64,000 nt of DNA. It comes from Populus alba (Eukaryota > Streptophyta > Magnoliopsida > Malpighiales > Salicaceae). The position numbers were made by a program, and so were the translations under genes. This document shows, piece by piece, positions 1 through 9,860 of this stretch (positions are counted from its first letter, which is position 1; every line of letters starts with the position of its first letter). The stretch covers positions 5,274,967 through 5,338,966 of the forward strand of contig NC_133299.1 in the NCBI RefSeq assembly GCF_005239225.2. The letters run 5' to 3'. The notes beneath the pieces are model-generated. The model searched no databases. It was not told the DNA's origin and was given only the letters and a program-made list of their open reading frames with translations.

Positions 1-296
1 GAAAAAATAATTAAAATTTTAAAAGAAGATTTTTCTATGAAACCCATGTAGAATTGTGGTGACATTAATTAAATAAAAAATTTTAAATTCATAATTAAAA
101 TAAAATATAGACCGCACCACCATGCCTTTGTACAGAAACAAACCACGGCTAAGAATGATAAGTCATAAAAGGGAAGCGAATGAAGCCAGGTCCTTGGCAT
201 TGCAGCCTTAAAAAATGGAAAAGAAAAAGATCAGTATTGGGAATAGCATTTGGCACGCACTTTTTTACTACTACCCAGCTCATTTAATTCTTTCTC

Positions 297-330
<34 letters not shown>

Positions 331-1198
331 CTAATGCCATGCGAAGACATTTACTAGCAAGCAACCGGCTAGGGTTTTTTTGATCTCACAAGGGTTGGTT
401 TGGGTTAAGGCAAGAGCTGGCAAAAGTGAAAGGGAAGAAGGTGCTTGAATGATACGTTTTAATGCTTTTCATGCCTTGAAACAAACCTGAAGAAGAAGAT
501 CACAAGCATTCGGGGTTTAATCAATGTGTTCACATCTCCCTACGCGTGGTTGCTTCACATTCTCTCCATGACTCTCTCTCTCTCCCCCCCCTCTCTCTCT
601 CATTATCTTAAACTTTAATTTATTTATCTAGAAATAAGCAACAAATCCCTTTTGGGGTGGACGGATCCATTCTTTACAAATGAGTCAATTGTGGAGGAAA
701 CATTAGCGTGCATAATTAAGGGTTATTTATTGCATCCTTTTTAGGTAATTAAAAACCAAGCTCATGGATAAATTATTCACAAAAAACTTAGGAATATAAT
801 AAAGTTGACCGTGAATATCATTTTCCCTCCACAAATTCACTCTAATTTTTTTTTTTTTTGGTTTTGTAGATTTGAATCGGATAAAATATTAAAGAAAACA
901 AAGTTTGCCTTACCTCCAATATAGTTTATTGCATCGTGAAGTTAACTTCAACCACAATAAATCAACGCTACGCTATGGTTTCCCCCTCCGTAATTTATGA
1001 ACTCTTTAATTGCTTGTTCATACCATAATTTGAATGAATGGTATGAAATTTCCAGCAAAACCCACAATCTTTCCTCACAAGATTTCTAGTTGGTAAAACT
1101 CGAATTTCATTCACTTCTATATTGTAATTGATTAGATAAACATGAACTCAAGGGAGTAACTGAAATTAATTATTAAGGTAGATTTATATTGTAAAAGC
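1..1198. other. Intergenic DNA, no gene seen
   Basis: AT-rich sequence without a convincing coding region. It holds a pure T tract at about 299-330 and a CT-rich stretch at about 571-600. I see no splice-consistent exons and no RNA gene signature. Confidence 0.6.
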
Positions 1199-1400
1199 GT
1201 GTTTGGTAGCGGTTGCTTTTCAAATAGCTTTTCATGCCGAAATACATACCAATGATGTTTTTTTATTTTTTAAAAATTATTTTTGACATCAGCACATCAA
1301 AACGATCCAAAAAGTACAAACCAAACTTAATTTTAACAAAAAAAAAAATTCAAAATTTAGGCAAAACGCAGGTGCAAACGCAGCACCAAACGCTGCCTTA
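1199..1400. mobile_element. hAT-like MITE (poplar-type dispersed repeat)
   Basis: The left end reads GTGTTTGGTAGCGGTTGC and the right end reads GCACCAAACGCTGCC, which are imperfect inverted repeats of each other. The interior is AT-rich with the phrase 'atcagcacatcaaaacgatcc'-like sequence that I associate with a common poplar MITE. There is no coding capacity. The family name is from memory, and the inverted ends are seen directly. Confidence 0.6.
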
Positions 1401-1556
1401 GAGATTAAGATAGTGATCGGAACATTGTATTTCAAAAAGATAATTTTTTTTATTTTTTTATATTATTTTAATATTTTTGTGTCAAAAAATAATTTTTAAA
1501 AACTAAAAAAAATTATTTTTTTAGAAAATGATATTTCTGAACACTATCTTAATTTC
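1401..1556. mobile_element. Second short inverted-repeat element (MITE), abutting the first
   Basis: The sequence begins GAGATTAAGATAGTG and ends CACTATCTTAATTTC, its inverted complement with one mismatch. Complementarity extends inward for about 40 bp, so the unit could fold into one long hairpin. TA dinucleotides flank both ends and may be the target duplication. Confidence 0.6.
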
Positions 1557-1776
1557 TAAATCTACAGTGGATTTAATTAGTATTATATAATCTTCTTTGG
1601 CCTGTACAAGACAAAATCATGATTGGTTAATTTGGACAATTTCTTGTACTCTTTGCATCCTTCTGATATCAAAATAATATAAAATTAGCATTCCCATTCC
1701 AGAAATTCAATAATATTTTCAACACTATCATTTACACGTAAGAAACAAACCTGCTTGTGGATTAAGAAACACAACC

Positions 1777-1800
1777 ATATATATATATATATATATATAT

Positions 1801-1845
<45 letters not shown>
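1777..1845. repeat. (TA)n(GA)n compound microsatellite
   Basis: About 13 TA units run directly into about 20 GA units. The tract lies about 70 bp beyond the 3' end of the minus-strand gene at 1914-3467. Confidence 0.97.
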
Positions 1846-1846
<1 letters not shown>

Positions 1847-1913
1847 TGATTATGCAATTTCTGTTCTAAAAAATAAAAAAATAATAATCTATTTCTTCTT
1901 TGTAATCTGCTGA

Positions 1914-3467
1914 TTAACAATCGCTATAAACAGAAGATTCTACTTCCCATGAACATATTTGCCTTATAATAATTGAGTTAATCATCTCAGAATTACTATT
2001 AACCCCGAGTTGGATTATACTATAATTATTCCACAAAGACAAGTTTGAGCCAGTGAGTGAACTCATACCCGGGATTGACTCGGTCGCTGTAATCAAGTCA
2101 ATAATCTTCAATATATGCACCTTGCCGACGAGTTGAGTTAATATCCCTGACTCAGTAACTGAGCTCTTCTTCTTGTGTTGCATGGCTGCTCGAGCGATCT
2201 CAGTTAACATTGCGCTAGACAATCTCCGAATTCCCCGTGCTCCACCCATCAAGATCGCTGAGTTAACTTGACAATTAATCTGAGTTTGCTCCGAGTTTTT
2301 CCTGTGATGCTTGCTTGAACAACTTTCTTGTTTAATTCTAATGTACACCGACTCTGGACTCCGGTTCCTTACTCGGCCGAGTGGGTCTCTGAAAAAAACC
2401 ACTTTTTTCACGTCCACTAACATTACATGCTTAAAGTTTCTCCTAACTCGACCGAGTAACATTGGATAACAAGCCCATCTTCTCAAACTCATTGGCAAAT
2501 GATCTAAAAACCCAGCAAGTGAATTTTCCGGGTCAAGCTCACTCGCTTCAAAACCCACCACTGAGCCATAACTCAACAGAGTCAACTCACCCTCGCCCTC
2601 CCCCGACTCACTGAAATTGCCACTGCCATCAGCTCTAATTCTCTTTCCCCACAGAGGCTCACCCATCTGCTTCTTCCCACTCTTAAAAAACTGACCCACG
2701 TCAAAACTCGACGCCGACACGGAGTCATGACTCGTTCTATTCAATTGTTTGTAGTAATTAACAAGTTTCAAGAACGAGTCATTCTCTTCTTGAATCAATG
2801 ATTCAAATCTTGTAGCGAATAAAGAGGAAGGAAAGAGAAAGACAGCATCAGCTCTTGCTGTGAGACCTGAACGATGCAAGACTCTTAAAAAGAGTCTAAA
2901 TTCAGCCTCATTAGTCTCTTCCATTACATGAGCAACAACAAGATCACTCATGGCTCTAGTCCCACGCCTGTAAAGCTTGCCCATTCCTTGTAAAGCAAAT
3001 AAAGAACGGAACTTTTCACTTCTTTTATCATCTTTTGGCCAAAATGTTCTTGAAAACATAGAGAAGTAACTGGTTTTGGTGGGTTTAAGCTTGTTTTGAG
3101 GCTTTTGAGACAAGAATCTACGTGGGGTTTTGTTGATACTAATGGTGGTGGACGGGTTGGGGATTGCGGGTTCAAAAGTTGAGAGAGTGAAGAGAAGGAG
3201 GGTGAGGAGGAGTAAAAGAGCACAAATCGAGATGGTGGATTGAGTCTTCGTGATTATGGGGTTGTTTGAGTTGGTCCTTTTAATTATTTTTGATGAGTTA
3301 CTGTTGGGAGTAGCCAGTGATGGGGTTGATGGAGAGGAGGGGCAGAATGGAGCAGTGGCGTCGGCGGCGGTGGAGGAGGTGTCTTCAGGGAAGAAGACTA
3401 GGAGCAAGCCCATGCCCCAATTTTCACTGTTGTTTTTGCAGCTTTTGGCCTTCGCCATGATTCCCAT
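1914..3467 (-). CDS. Type II membrane protein, glycosyltransferase-like (DUF7780-like), single exon
   Basis: This is a single uninterrupted 517-codon reading frame. The N-terminus is cytosolic and Ser/Thr/Pro/Asn-rich (residues 30-75). One strongly hydrophobic segment at about 78-98 is a likely signal anchor, and a long lumenal domain follows. Around residues 350-363 is VDVKKVVFFRDPL, which has the look of the beta-strand and acidic motif of GT-A fold transferases. It is followed by RVRNRSPESVYI and, further on, QVNSAILMGGARGIRRL. I recognise these as features of a plant family annotated as 'transferring glycosyl group' or DUF7780. Several N-x-S/T sequons fit a Golgi or secretory location. 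Substrate and partners are unknown. The start is the first Met; Met4 is an alternative. It stands alone on the minus strand. Function is inferred from family resemblance only; coding status is well supported by length and domain order. Confidence 0.8.
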   Translation of the reverse strand: MGIMAKAKSCKNNSENWGMGLLLVFFPEDTSSTAADATAPFCPSSPSTPSLATPNSNSSKIIKRTNSNNPIITKTQSTISICALLLLLTLLLFTLSTFEPAIPNPSTTISINKTPRRFLSQKPQNKLKPTKTSYFSMFSRTFWPKDDKRSEKFRSLFALQGMGKLYRRGTRAMSDLVVAHVMEETNEAEFRLFLRVLHRSGLTARADAVFLFPSSLFATRFESLIQEENDSFLKLVNYYKQLNRTSHDSVSASSFDVGQFFKSGKKQMGEPLWGKRIRADGSGNFSESGEGEGELTLLSYGSVVGFEASELDPENSLAGFLDHLPMSLRRWACYPMLLGRVRRNFKHVMLVDVKKVVFFRDPLGRVRNRSPESVYIRIKQESCSSKHHRKNSEQTQINCQVNSAILMGGARGIRRLSSAMLTEIARAAMQHKKKSSVTESGILTQLVGKVHILKIIDLITATESIPGMSSLTGSNLSLWNNYSIIQLGVNSNSEMINSIIIRQICSWEVESSVYSDC

Positions 3468-4019
3468 TTTCGTTTCTCTTTCTTGATCCCTCCCCTCTTT
3501 GTGTGGTTTTGAGGACTTTGCCTCGCAAGCTTTTTAACACGTTTTTAACTCTTACTTTTGCTAGCCTCCAAGGGCAAACCTCGAAAATGCCCTCAACCTA
3601 TGTAGTTATTCTAATTTTGTATCTAAACAAAACTTCATATCAATCTTATCCTCCAAGTAGACTTTGTTTCGGAAAGTTTCAATTAAGTATTGATTCCATT
3701 CAAATTGCACTATTTTTTTAAAATAATAAATGACCCTTTTTCTTAAGAAATTTAACATTTTTTTTTAATAATTATAGTTAAAGGCTTCAATTGAGATATC
3801 AAGATTATTAAGATATAATTTTTTTTAAGGTTTCCTTACTCTAATGAATGATTATTTTGCCTGTTTGATATTCCATGTATTGTTTTTAGAATGTAATCTT
3901 CCTGATCAAGAAAAGGAAGATTTCCGACTCTTGATATTCTTTCTTGTTTTTGTTTCCTTAAATATTAATATGTAATGCGTGACTTATCCTTTCTTGGATT
4001 AATGTTAACTAGAGATGTT
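3468..4019. other. Upstream region of the 1914-3467 gene, no further gene
   Basis: This is the presumed promoter and 5' leader of the minus-strand gene. It is T-rich and contains short open frames but no recognisable protein. I could not fix a TATA box with confidence. Confidence 0.4.
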
Positions 4020-4410
4020 TATTTTCAGTTTGGTTTAATTTTTATAAAAAAATAACTAAATTGAAAAAAAACCACCAAATTGAAACTGGTTCAAACCGAA
4101 TGGTTTTAGTTTGGTTTGGTTTTTAGGACAAAAACCAGTTTAAACTGGTTTGACTCAGTTTTTTCAGTTTTGGCTCGGTCTTTTTGGTTTTGCTCAGTTT
4201 TTTTCCAGTTTGACCCAGTTTTTTTCTTGTTTTTTGGTTTGGGTTCGGTTTTGTTTAGTTTTTTCTGGATTCAAGTTGTAAAATCGAACCGAACCGATCG
4301 GTTTTTTCAAAATATTAATCGGTTTTTTTTAATGATTTGATTTTTTCAATTATTTTTTTTATTTTCTTAGTTTAAGCAGTTTTTTTTTTTTATTCCTTCT
4401 CACCACCCCT
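4020..4410 (+). repeat. CCGGTTT/AACCGAACC-rich dispersed repeat, copy 1
   Basis: This low-complexity stretch is rich in TTTGGTTT, CAGTTTTTT and GAACCGAACCGATCGG, and ends in ...CTCACCACCCCTAA. The same layout recurs on the same strand at about 32430-32870 and 62215-62520. Frames rich in Phe and Ser across it are composition artefacts. Confidence 0.75.
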
Positions 4411-4995
4411 AATATCAACTCGAAGAAAAACTATGATCATTGTTTCAGTACTGTGATTTACTTCAATTGAGATTGGTGAAACCAAATAGTTCATACTTTT
4501 CTATGTTGTTCATCGGTTGGCTTAGGTGTGGTATTTTTCATTTTAATTTTTTATTATAGTTCTTTTGAAGATCTATTCTTATTCTATGTTTTGTTTTTTA
4601 TATACTTTTTTTCCAGCAGTTTCGATTACTATATATGGATAATTAGATAATTTTGTATTTTAAATTCTTTATCCAATCACCTTACGAACTCAAACGAATA
4701 GATATAATATATATAATCATTCAATTAAGCAATACAAGAGATTTTTCTAATTTTTAGACTTAGATAGATAGTGTTTTTTGAAAATTTATACTGGAGTTTA
4801 AAATTCAAATTTGGTCAAGTATTATAATTTTTAACTTCATGTAACTAGAGTCTCAAGAAGTGTCAAAGGGAAACTATTCAAATTTGTATTTAATTTTTAT
4901 TTGTGAATTGATCGTTATTTGTGATTTTTTTTATAATCTTTTTATTTTATAATAGCAAATTAAATCCAATAAAAAAAAAATGCTAAATAGGCAGA

Positions 4996-5345
4996 TAGAG
5001 GAGAGAAGATAGAAAAAAAAATAAAAAAAATATCAGAAATACACCAAAACTCTATTTACGACATTACTGATATTATCAAAAAGATCCCAATAAGGTAAAT
5101 TTAACAACACCTAAAAACACCACCAACAGGAACTCGAATGGGCCACACTTGCCATTCAAAAGATGCACAAGTGGCTCACTTGTCTAGGCAATAAGTGTGC
5201 CCCACTTGGGTTATTATTGGTGACCTTTTCTTGGTATTATTAGATTATTTTATTAAGATTTTTAAAATAACACTAATGATATTATAATTAGAGCTTTAGT
5301 GTGTCTCTGGAATCTTTTTATTTTCTTTCTCTTTCCTCTCTCTTG
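4996..5345. mobile_element. Candidate MITE with long terminal inverted repeats
   Basis: The left arm (about 4998-5095) contains GAGAGAAGATAG, CAGAAATACACC and CATTACTGATATTAT. The right arm (about 5255-5345) read in reverse complement gives GAGAGGAAAGAG, CAGAGACACAC and CATTAGTGTTAT in the same order. The arms are imperfect and about 90 bp, as in Mutator-like MITEs. The centre (about 5100-5230) is GC-richer and non-coding. Borders and target duplication are not resolved. Confidence 0.45.
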
Positions 5346-8300
5346 CTGACTTAATATATTTTTTGGATGTCGCAATTTTAAATAGCGACAAGCTATAAAT
5401 GTCACATTTTCCAATTATAACATGTACAAGCTATGCTATTTCATCAGTTTTTTTTTTTTCATCTATGATGTTTCACCAATATATTTTTTAATGTGCTAAT
5501 AACCAAAAATACCTTCCAAATTTAGATTAAAAAAAACTAAAACAGCTCAGTGTTGTGCTATGCTCTATAAGAGGAAACAACATGGATTCACATGATGTTT
5601 CCTCTATTTTTTCAATCCTTTTTTATTTGAGTCTTCAACTTTTATTTTTGGTTAGATCCTTTTTCATTATATTAGTTGGAATTGGGCTTTGTTATTCATT
5701 TTGGTTGGCTTGGAATTGGATACTCGTGATGTCAAGAAACAAAACCGACTCTCCATTGATGCTTAGTTTGGCAAAATTAAATTAAATTAGCAAATTTTAG
5801 CATATGACAAGTATTGACCCTTTTTTCTTGAAAATATTAGGGGAGGGGGGAATTGTGTGGTCAAGGGAGAGATTCAACCTTTTATTTTTTTGGTTCCTTA
5901 ATTGTTTTTCTTTTCAATTCGATCATTTCATATGGATTTTTTTTTATTAGATTGGACTTGATATTTTTTTTGTTGTCTAAAAATGAGGATCCTACAATGT
6001 AAAAAAAAATTTCAAACCATGTTTGATGCTTAATTTTGCAAAATAAAATACCATTTTATTGATCTAAAAGCAATTTAAGGATTGAAGGATCAAATTTAAA
6101 ACCAAAAACAATTTTAGGAATTGAAAAAGATGGGCAAGCTAATTTGGCTTACGTGTGTGAGAAGAGGTTGTCACGCTTTAGTGGCTTGTGCAACCTTTTT
6201 GAGTGCTTAATACCATTGTTCGTGGTTATGTTAGAATCATCACAATGAGATCTTTCTAGAGGTAGAATGTGTGTCCATAACGGAGTGATGGTGAAACTCC
6301 GATAACTTTTTGTTTTCCTCTCTCTTTTCTCTCTCTTCTTTTTGGAATTCGTGTTGGTCTCCCAAAATTAAAAAGTGTCTTGTCATTTTGTTTTTATATT
6401 AAATTTGGTTCCTTTTTTTTGATTGCTATTTGTTTTAAATTCTTTTTTTGAATTAATTTTTTTTTCAATTTCATCCCTCTAAATTTGGTTTCATTAAATT
6501 TTTATATCATATTTGATCATTATTCTTTTGATTACAATTTATTTTGTTTTGGATTCTTTTCTTAATTGATTTTTTTTTTCAATTTCTTCCCTCAATGTTT
6601 GGTTTCATGTTAGTTTTATATCAAATTTGGTTCTTATTATTTTGATTCTATTTGTTTTTATTTTGGATCATGTTTTTGAATGATTTTTTTTTTTCAATTC
6701 CATCCCAAGTATTTGGTTGATTGGTAATTTGGCTTCATAATGTTTTTAGATTTGCCTTCATGATCTGAGTCATGTGTTTGAAAGATTAGCACGAGTTGGC
6801 CTTGGTTTTTTTTCAATTGATTTTTTTTTTAATTTCATCATTCAATATTTGGTTAATAGGAATTAAGCTTCAATTTGTTTTTTGTTGCTTTAATTTGATT
6901 ATCCCATTCTTATTTAATTTTTTCTTTGTTTTCGAATAAAATTATGAAAACCTTTTAAGAACATTGAGGGATATTTTCACAGTGTTGGCAAATGTTCATA
7001 TTTTTATTAATCATTGTCATTTTTATAGTTTGGCTTATTTATTGCATTCCTTTTTTTTTTTAATAATTGTTTTTAATTAACCTAGCTTATTGAACTCAAT
7101 CAAGTCAATAATCCAAACTTCAAAATTTTTTATTTATTTAAAAATGCTAACATTGTTTGAGCATAATTATTTTATGTCAGAAAAAATTTGACTCGGTCAC
7201 AGTATAGCCTAAGCCACAATCTAGTGAAACACTACAAATACTCTTTCGAGGATGTAAACCTTCTAAATAAAGATTGAAACATTATAATTATTAAACCTAT
7301 TTATTAAAATAAAGTTGACATGAATTGGTCTTACTCCATCCCCTTATCATTAGACTTTTAATATTACTTTTTATATAACTAATTTTTTGTTAGTTCTTGA
7401 AATTTTAAGTTTCATCATTGAATTTTTTTTTTCATTTCATTCTTGCAAGTTATATTTTCATGGTTTTATAGGCAGGGTCGATTTCGATTTGCATGCTATA
7501 TGAGATGTGTCATAGAATATTCTAATATTAAATTAAAGATCAATATTATGAAATATAATTCTAAGATATTGTTAAGAAAATTAAAAGATGAATGGCCAAA
7601 ATTAACTTGAAAAAAATAGCCTTCAACCCTATATATTAAAATAAAGCTGACATTAATTGGTGTTACTCCATCCCATTATCATTAGACTTTTCATCTTACT
7701 TTTTATATAGCTGCTTTTTTTAGGTTCTTGAAATTCTAATTTTCATCATTGAACTTTTTTTTTTCCCATCTCATTCCTATAAATTTATGTTTTCATGGTT
7801 TTATATGTCATATAATTAAATAAAAAAAGAAATTTTAATCTAAAAATTATTAAATTTAAACATGTATGACTTATATTGCGAGTTTGGTTGATTCACTCAA
7901 GTTCACTTTGAATTTTTTTGATTGAGTGTTGCTTTTCTTTAATTTTATTCCTTTAATATTGAGTTAATTGGAGAATAGGTTTTTCAAATTTTTTTTTTTG
8001 AAATTATCCCTACAAATTTCGCAGGTAAACCCGAATTGATCTATGAATCCAATATCTTTTTTGTCTTAATATTAGATAAAAATATCATTCAATAAGCATG
8101 ATTAAAATGTTTCGATCTTTATCTAACTTATGATTTTTTGCTTTAGTCTTTATTTATCATTAATAGTTTTTTTAAATATTTATTTTAATATATATATATA
8201 TATATATAATTCTTGATTTATTTGATTAGATATATGCATAAGTTTTTTTGATTTTTTATTAGGATTTTTTTATAATAAAAAAATGTTGAAAAAGCATGCA

Positions 8301-9640
8301 TATTTATTTACTTTTGCTAAAAAAATATATATATTATCCTACCCGTTGATAACGCGTGGTCGAATAACTAGAAAATAAACTAAATGAAGAAGTGGATTCA
8401 TTGTTACCTTTACCGTGGACAAAGAAAACAAATGCATTTGGCCATAATTTTTCTTTCTAGTTCTTGTCCTTGAAAAATTATATAATAAATAGTTAATTTA
8501 ACAACATATATAAATTTGTTACTAGAAAAAATACTGCCGACATTTTGGATGTGATTCGTCAGGATCAAATAGCTGTATTATAAATCCTGCAGGGTGTCCC
8601 GGCTAGAAGACACTAAGATGTGGGGACTTCAAGAAAATTCGAAAGCTTCTGCAATCCATGGTTCTGAAACTGGCTTAACGGGTTAATATAAGATTTGGTC
8701 GATCTGAAACTAGAATCAGGTTGGATTGGAGAAAAAATAGAGAAAGAAAGAATTTAGTGTGACCTGGCGACCAGGTTGACACGGCAAGACCCGATTGCAA
8801 ACCCATTGATTTTTATTGTTTTTTGTTTTGTTTTCTTAAAACGACATTGTTTTGATTTTTAAAATTTTTTTTTTTTGACCCGATCAAAACTCAGAACCCT
8901 GACCTTGAATCAGGCCAGGTCTTAAAACTATGCTGCAATCTCAAATCAACCCTTTAATATCAGGTTTGCTGCCAAGCATATAGTAATTGTTATATGAGAA
9001 AATTTGAGGGTATTTAGAAAACTAGTTTATCTGGAATGCTTTTACTTTATCCAATTTAACCCATCAAAATCAATTAATATAAATATTATAAATGATAATA
9101 TATAACTTTTTTTTTTTTTTAAGAAATGAGTATTATAGGACTAGTGACAGGTTAGGATTAGTAAAACTCGGTTAACCCGACCTAACCTATATACCGTATA
9201 CATCTTTTGTCTTTATATTTAATAGTTTGTATATTAAGCATTTATTTTTATTTTATTTAGAAATGTTCTAGCTCCAAAATTATTTTTAGTGGATTTTCTA
9301 TTGGATTTTTTTAACCTAACAAGAAAGAGCTGGTATCTTTACTAGAATTTAATAGTAGTGCAAGATATGAAAATTAAAGCTAGCTTTGGGGTGCCATGAA
9401 ATCTAAAGTCCATGTTATAGGTCTACGTGCCTCTAAATATGGACCCATAAAAATTAGTAATATAAACCACAACCCTGAATATTTGTAATATCTACAAAAT
9501 TTTTTATAGCCCAAACTGATATATCTAACTCAATCAGGTTTAAAAAAAATTGAATGGATCGAGTTTATAAGTTGTAAAATACTAGAAGTTAGGTTGAATA
9601 TAATTATATACTCAAACCCAAACCAACTTTATCCATAAAC
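5346..9640. other. Gene-free, T-rich degenerate repeats
   Basis: About 6330-6960 repeats the theme 'attttttttcaatttcatccctc...tttggtt' several times with drift, a degenerate dispersed repeat. A separate direct duplication lies at 7293-7470 and 7624-7804. The fragment near 8690-8965 shares its end, CCAGGTCTTAAAACTATG, with the inverted-repeat element at 22394-22633. No gene is supportable; open frames here are short and unrecognised. Confidence 0.6.
7293..7804. repeat. Direct duplication of a ~180-bp segment
   Basis: Both copies (7293-7470 and 7624-7804) contain ATTAAAATAAAG, TTACTCCATCCC and ATTATCATTAGACTTTT-like sequence and end in TTTTCATGGTTTTATA. They match at most positions by eye and are separated by about 150 bp. 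Confidence 0.8.
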
Positions 9641-9860
9641 ACCCATAGAAAAATCTAGTTTGGTTGCATTTAATAAATCCAACTATATCCCCACTTTCTT
9701 CTTCTTCTTCTTCTTCTTTAATTCAATTCAAACCCTAACCCTAATTTCTTTAAATTTTCGACAAATCCCTCTAAAATCCGACCACTCAACTTGTTGGTGC
9801 CAACACAACCTCCCTCCCTTCATTCCATTCTTATCAAGCTTCAGTTAAGTAAGAAATTCC
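9641..9860 (+). other. Leader-like sequence with (CTT)n and telo-box motif
   Basis: A run of about nine TTC/CTT triplets (9693-9719) is followed by AAACCCTAACCCTAA (about 9731-9744), a telo-box type motif typical of plant promoters and 5' leaders. A 62-codon frame spans it but resembles nothing I know. It may be the start of a decayed or non-coding transcription unit; no downstream gene could be assigned. Confidence 0.3.

Noticed and set aside
4116..4340. Phe/Ser-rich 74-codon frame
   Set aside because: Translation of the CCGGTTT-type repeat; composition artefact.
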